Positions 62,841-64,000 of a stretch of 64,000 bases of DNA are shown here, in pieces (within the stretch, counting starts at the first letter, position 1; every line of letters begins with the position of its first letter). The stretch covers positions 22,173,933 to 22,237,932 of the forward strand of contig OY282608.1 in assembly GCA_958298945.1 (NCBI GenBank), read 5' to 3'. The notes under the pieces are model-generated. The model was not told the DNA's origin, did not search any database, and saw nothing but the letters and a program-made list of their open reading frames with translations. The DNA is from Atherix ibis. Lineage: Eukaryota; Arthropoda; Insecta; Diptera; Athericidae. The position numbers and the translations under genes were made by a program.

Positions 62841-64000
62841 CAAACCAACAAACCAACAAACCAACAAACCAACAAACCAAGTAACCAACAAGCCAACAAA
62901 CCAACAAACCAACAAGCCAACAGGCCAACAAACCAACAAACCAACAAGCCAACAAGCCAACAAGCCAACAAACGAACAAACCAACAAGCCAACAAGCCAA
63001 CAAACCAAAACACCAAGTAACCAAAAAGCCAACAAACTAACAAACCAACAAGCCAACAAGCCAACAAATCGACAAACCAACAAGCCAACAAGCCAACAAA
63101 CCAACAAACAAATAAACCAACAAACAAACAAACCAACAAATCAACAAACCAACAAACCAAAAAACCAACAAACCAACAAGCCAACAAGCCAAAAACCAAC
63201 AAACTAACAAACCAACAAACGAACTAACCAACAAACCAACAAACCAACAAACCAACAAACCAACAAACCAACAAACCAACAAGCCAATAAGCCAACAAAC
63301 CAACAAACCAACAAGCCAACAAGCCAACCAACCAACAAACCAACAAACCAAAATACCAAAAAGCCAACAAACTGACAAACCAACAAGCTAACAAACCAAC
63401 AAGCCAACAAGCCAACAAACCAACAAACCAACAAAGCAACAAACCAACAAACCAACAAACCAACAAACCAACAAACCAACAAGCCAACAAACCAACAAAC
63501 TAACAAACCAACAAACGAACTAGCCAACAAACCAACAAGCCAACAAGCCAACAAACCAACAAACCAACAAACCAACAAACCAACAAACTAAGTAACCAAC
63601 AAGCCAACAAGCCAACAAACCAACAAACCAACAAGCCAACAAACCAACAAACCAACAAATCAATAAGCCAACAAACCAACAAACCAACAAACCAACAAAC
63701 CAAAAAACCAACAAACCAACAAACCAACAAACCAACAAACCAACAAACCAACAAGCCAGCAAACCAACAAACCAACAAACCAACAAACCAAGTAACCAAA
63801 AAGCCAACAAACTAACAAACCAACAAGCCAACAAACCAACAAACCAACAAGCCAACAAACCAACAAACCAAGTAACAAAAAAGCCAACAAACTAACAAAC
63901 CAACAAACGAACTAACCAACAAACCAACAAGCCAACAAGCCAACAAACCAACAAACCAACAAACCAACAAACCAACAAACCAACAAACCAAGTAACCAAC
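62841..64000 (+). repeat. Terminal block, continuing past the window edge
   Basis: Octamer repeat lacking the HOR-4 order. Landmarks include CCAAAACA before CCAAGTAA (about 63,006), CAAATAAA (about 63,110), a 7-bp CCAAAAA unit at 63,189 (the first register slip after 56,462), CGAACTAA or CGAACTAG (63,219; about 63,517; 63,907) and several CCAAGTAA units. The array shows no decay toward 64,000. Confidence 0.75.

Larger units (their letters stand above)
1..64000 (+). repeat. Giant degenerate octamer satellite/minisatellite array (CCAACAAA)n, spanning the whole window
   Basis: Every part of the window reads as 8-bp units of consensus CCAACAAA or CCAACAAG on the + strand. Recurrent variants are CTAACAAA, CCAAAAAA, CCAAAAAG, CCAAGTAA, CTAAGTAA, CCAATAAA, CAAATAAA, GCAACAAA, CGAACTAA, CCATCAAA and CCAACATG. 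The + strand is nearly all A and C, and this bias never reverses, so there is no inversion. G occurs mainly at unit position 8; T is confined to a limited set of variant units. No unique sequence, gene, RNA gene or transposon remnant interrupts the array, and it continues past both edges. It is most likely a eukaryotic satellite or giant VNTR. I do not recognise the unit as a named satellite family. Confidence 0.97.

Noticed and set aside
1..64000. CRISPR array
   Set aside because: There are no spacers: repeat follows repeat with no unique 25-40 bp intervals, and the unit is only 8 bp.
1..64000. Poly(A) signals (AATAAA in CAAATAAA and CCAATAAA units), splice-like GTAAC and branchpoint-like CTAAC motifs
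   Set aside because: Each is one or two substitutions from the repeat consensus, and they recur dozens of times within HOR landmarks. Nothing around them suggests a transcript.
1..64000. Pure sequencing or assembly artefact (for example polymerase slippage or a consensus error in A-runs)
   Set aside because: Rare variants and missing bases recur at exact HOR offsets (926, 1,376, 2,030 and 14,008 bp), and the register is kept over thousands of bases. This is not expected of random error. Exact copy number still needs read support, especially at 49.0-49.4, 20.4-22.3 and 60.1-60.6 kb.
1..64000. Inverted repeats, hairpins or terminal repeats of mobile elements
   Set aside because: One strand is nearly free of G and T, so long self-complementary segments cannot form. 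No target-site duplications or non-repeat islands were seen.
1..64000. tRNA, rRNA, riboswitch or terminator structures
   Set aside because: The base composition rules out stable stem formation and no conserved RNA motif was seen.
1..64000. Bacterial or phage origin
   Set aside because: No gene, ribosome-binding site or operon structure occurs in 64 kb, which is incompatible with a typical prokaryotic replicon.

Overview
The whole 64 kb window is one continuous tandem array of a degenerate 8-bp unit. On the + strand the unit is CCAACAAA, with a common second form, CCAACAAG; on the - strand it reads TTTGTTGG. I found no gene, RNA gene, mobile element or unique-sequence island. Repeat sequence runs to both edges, so neither border of the array is in the window. 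The + strand is almost entirely A and C, and orientation never inverts. An 8-bp period is not a multiple of 3, so a stop-free stretch is open in all three frames of a strand and each frame encodes the same 8-residue cycle. The many apparent long reading frames (about CWFVGLLV on -, PTNQQTNK on +) are therefore artefacts.

A 64 kb octamer array with layered higher-order repeats points to a repeat-rich eukaryotic chromosome region (satellite or giant minisatellite, possibly subtelomeric or heterochromatic). The sequence does not allow a species call.

The array is not random. Variant octamers occur in fixed orders and serve as landmarks. They reveal: (i) 1-5.6 kb, a block with a direct repeat about 3.13 kb apart; (ii) a 1.94-1.97 kb higher-order repeat (HOR-1), in tandem at 5.6-9.5 and 16.2-20.1 kb and partial at 12.7-14.3 and 22.2-23.8 kb; (iii) a B block at about 9.95-12.1 kb, repeated at 24.06-26.1 kb; (iv) a 926-bp-period tandem duplication at 20.45-22.28 kb; (v) a 3.3 kb repeat (HOR-2) at 31-42.5 kb, with intact and shortened copies; (vi) a mixed zone at 42.5-51 kb with a 1.35 kb repeat and a nearly fresh 200-bp tandem duplication; (vii) a zone at 51-58.5 kb with 2,030-bp and about 3,340-bp offsets (HOR-3); (viii) a 1,376-bp repeat (HOR-4) at 58.5-62.84 kb, whose middle copy carries an extra 240-bp duplication; (ix) a terminal block to 64 kb. 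A further layer joins 25.4-28.9 kb to 39.4-42.85 kb at a spacing of about 14.0 kb.

I tracked the position of the CC dinucleotide modulo 8 across the window by hand. The octamer register changes only about 58 times in roughly 8,000 units. About 52 of these are single-base losses, mostly in the A-run form CCAAAAA, and many are inherited copies of the same event at identical HOR offsets. Nearly all larger indels between copies are multiples of 8 bp. This fits growth by unit-register duplication (unequal exchange or replication slippage). The notable content is this nested repeat architecture; there is no protein-coding system. Block edges are hand-estimated and most are good to tens of bases.
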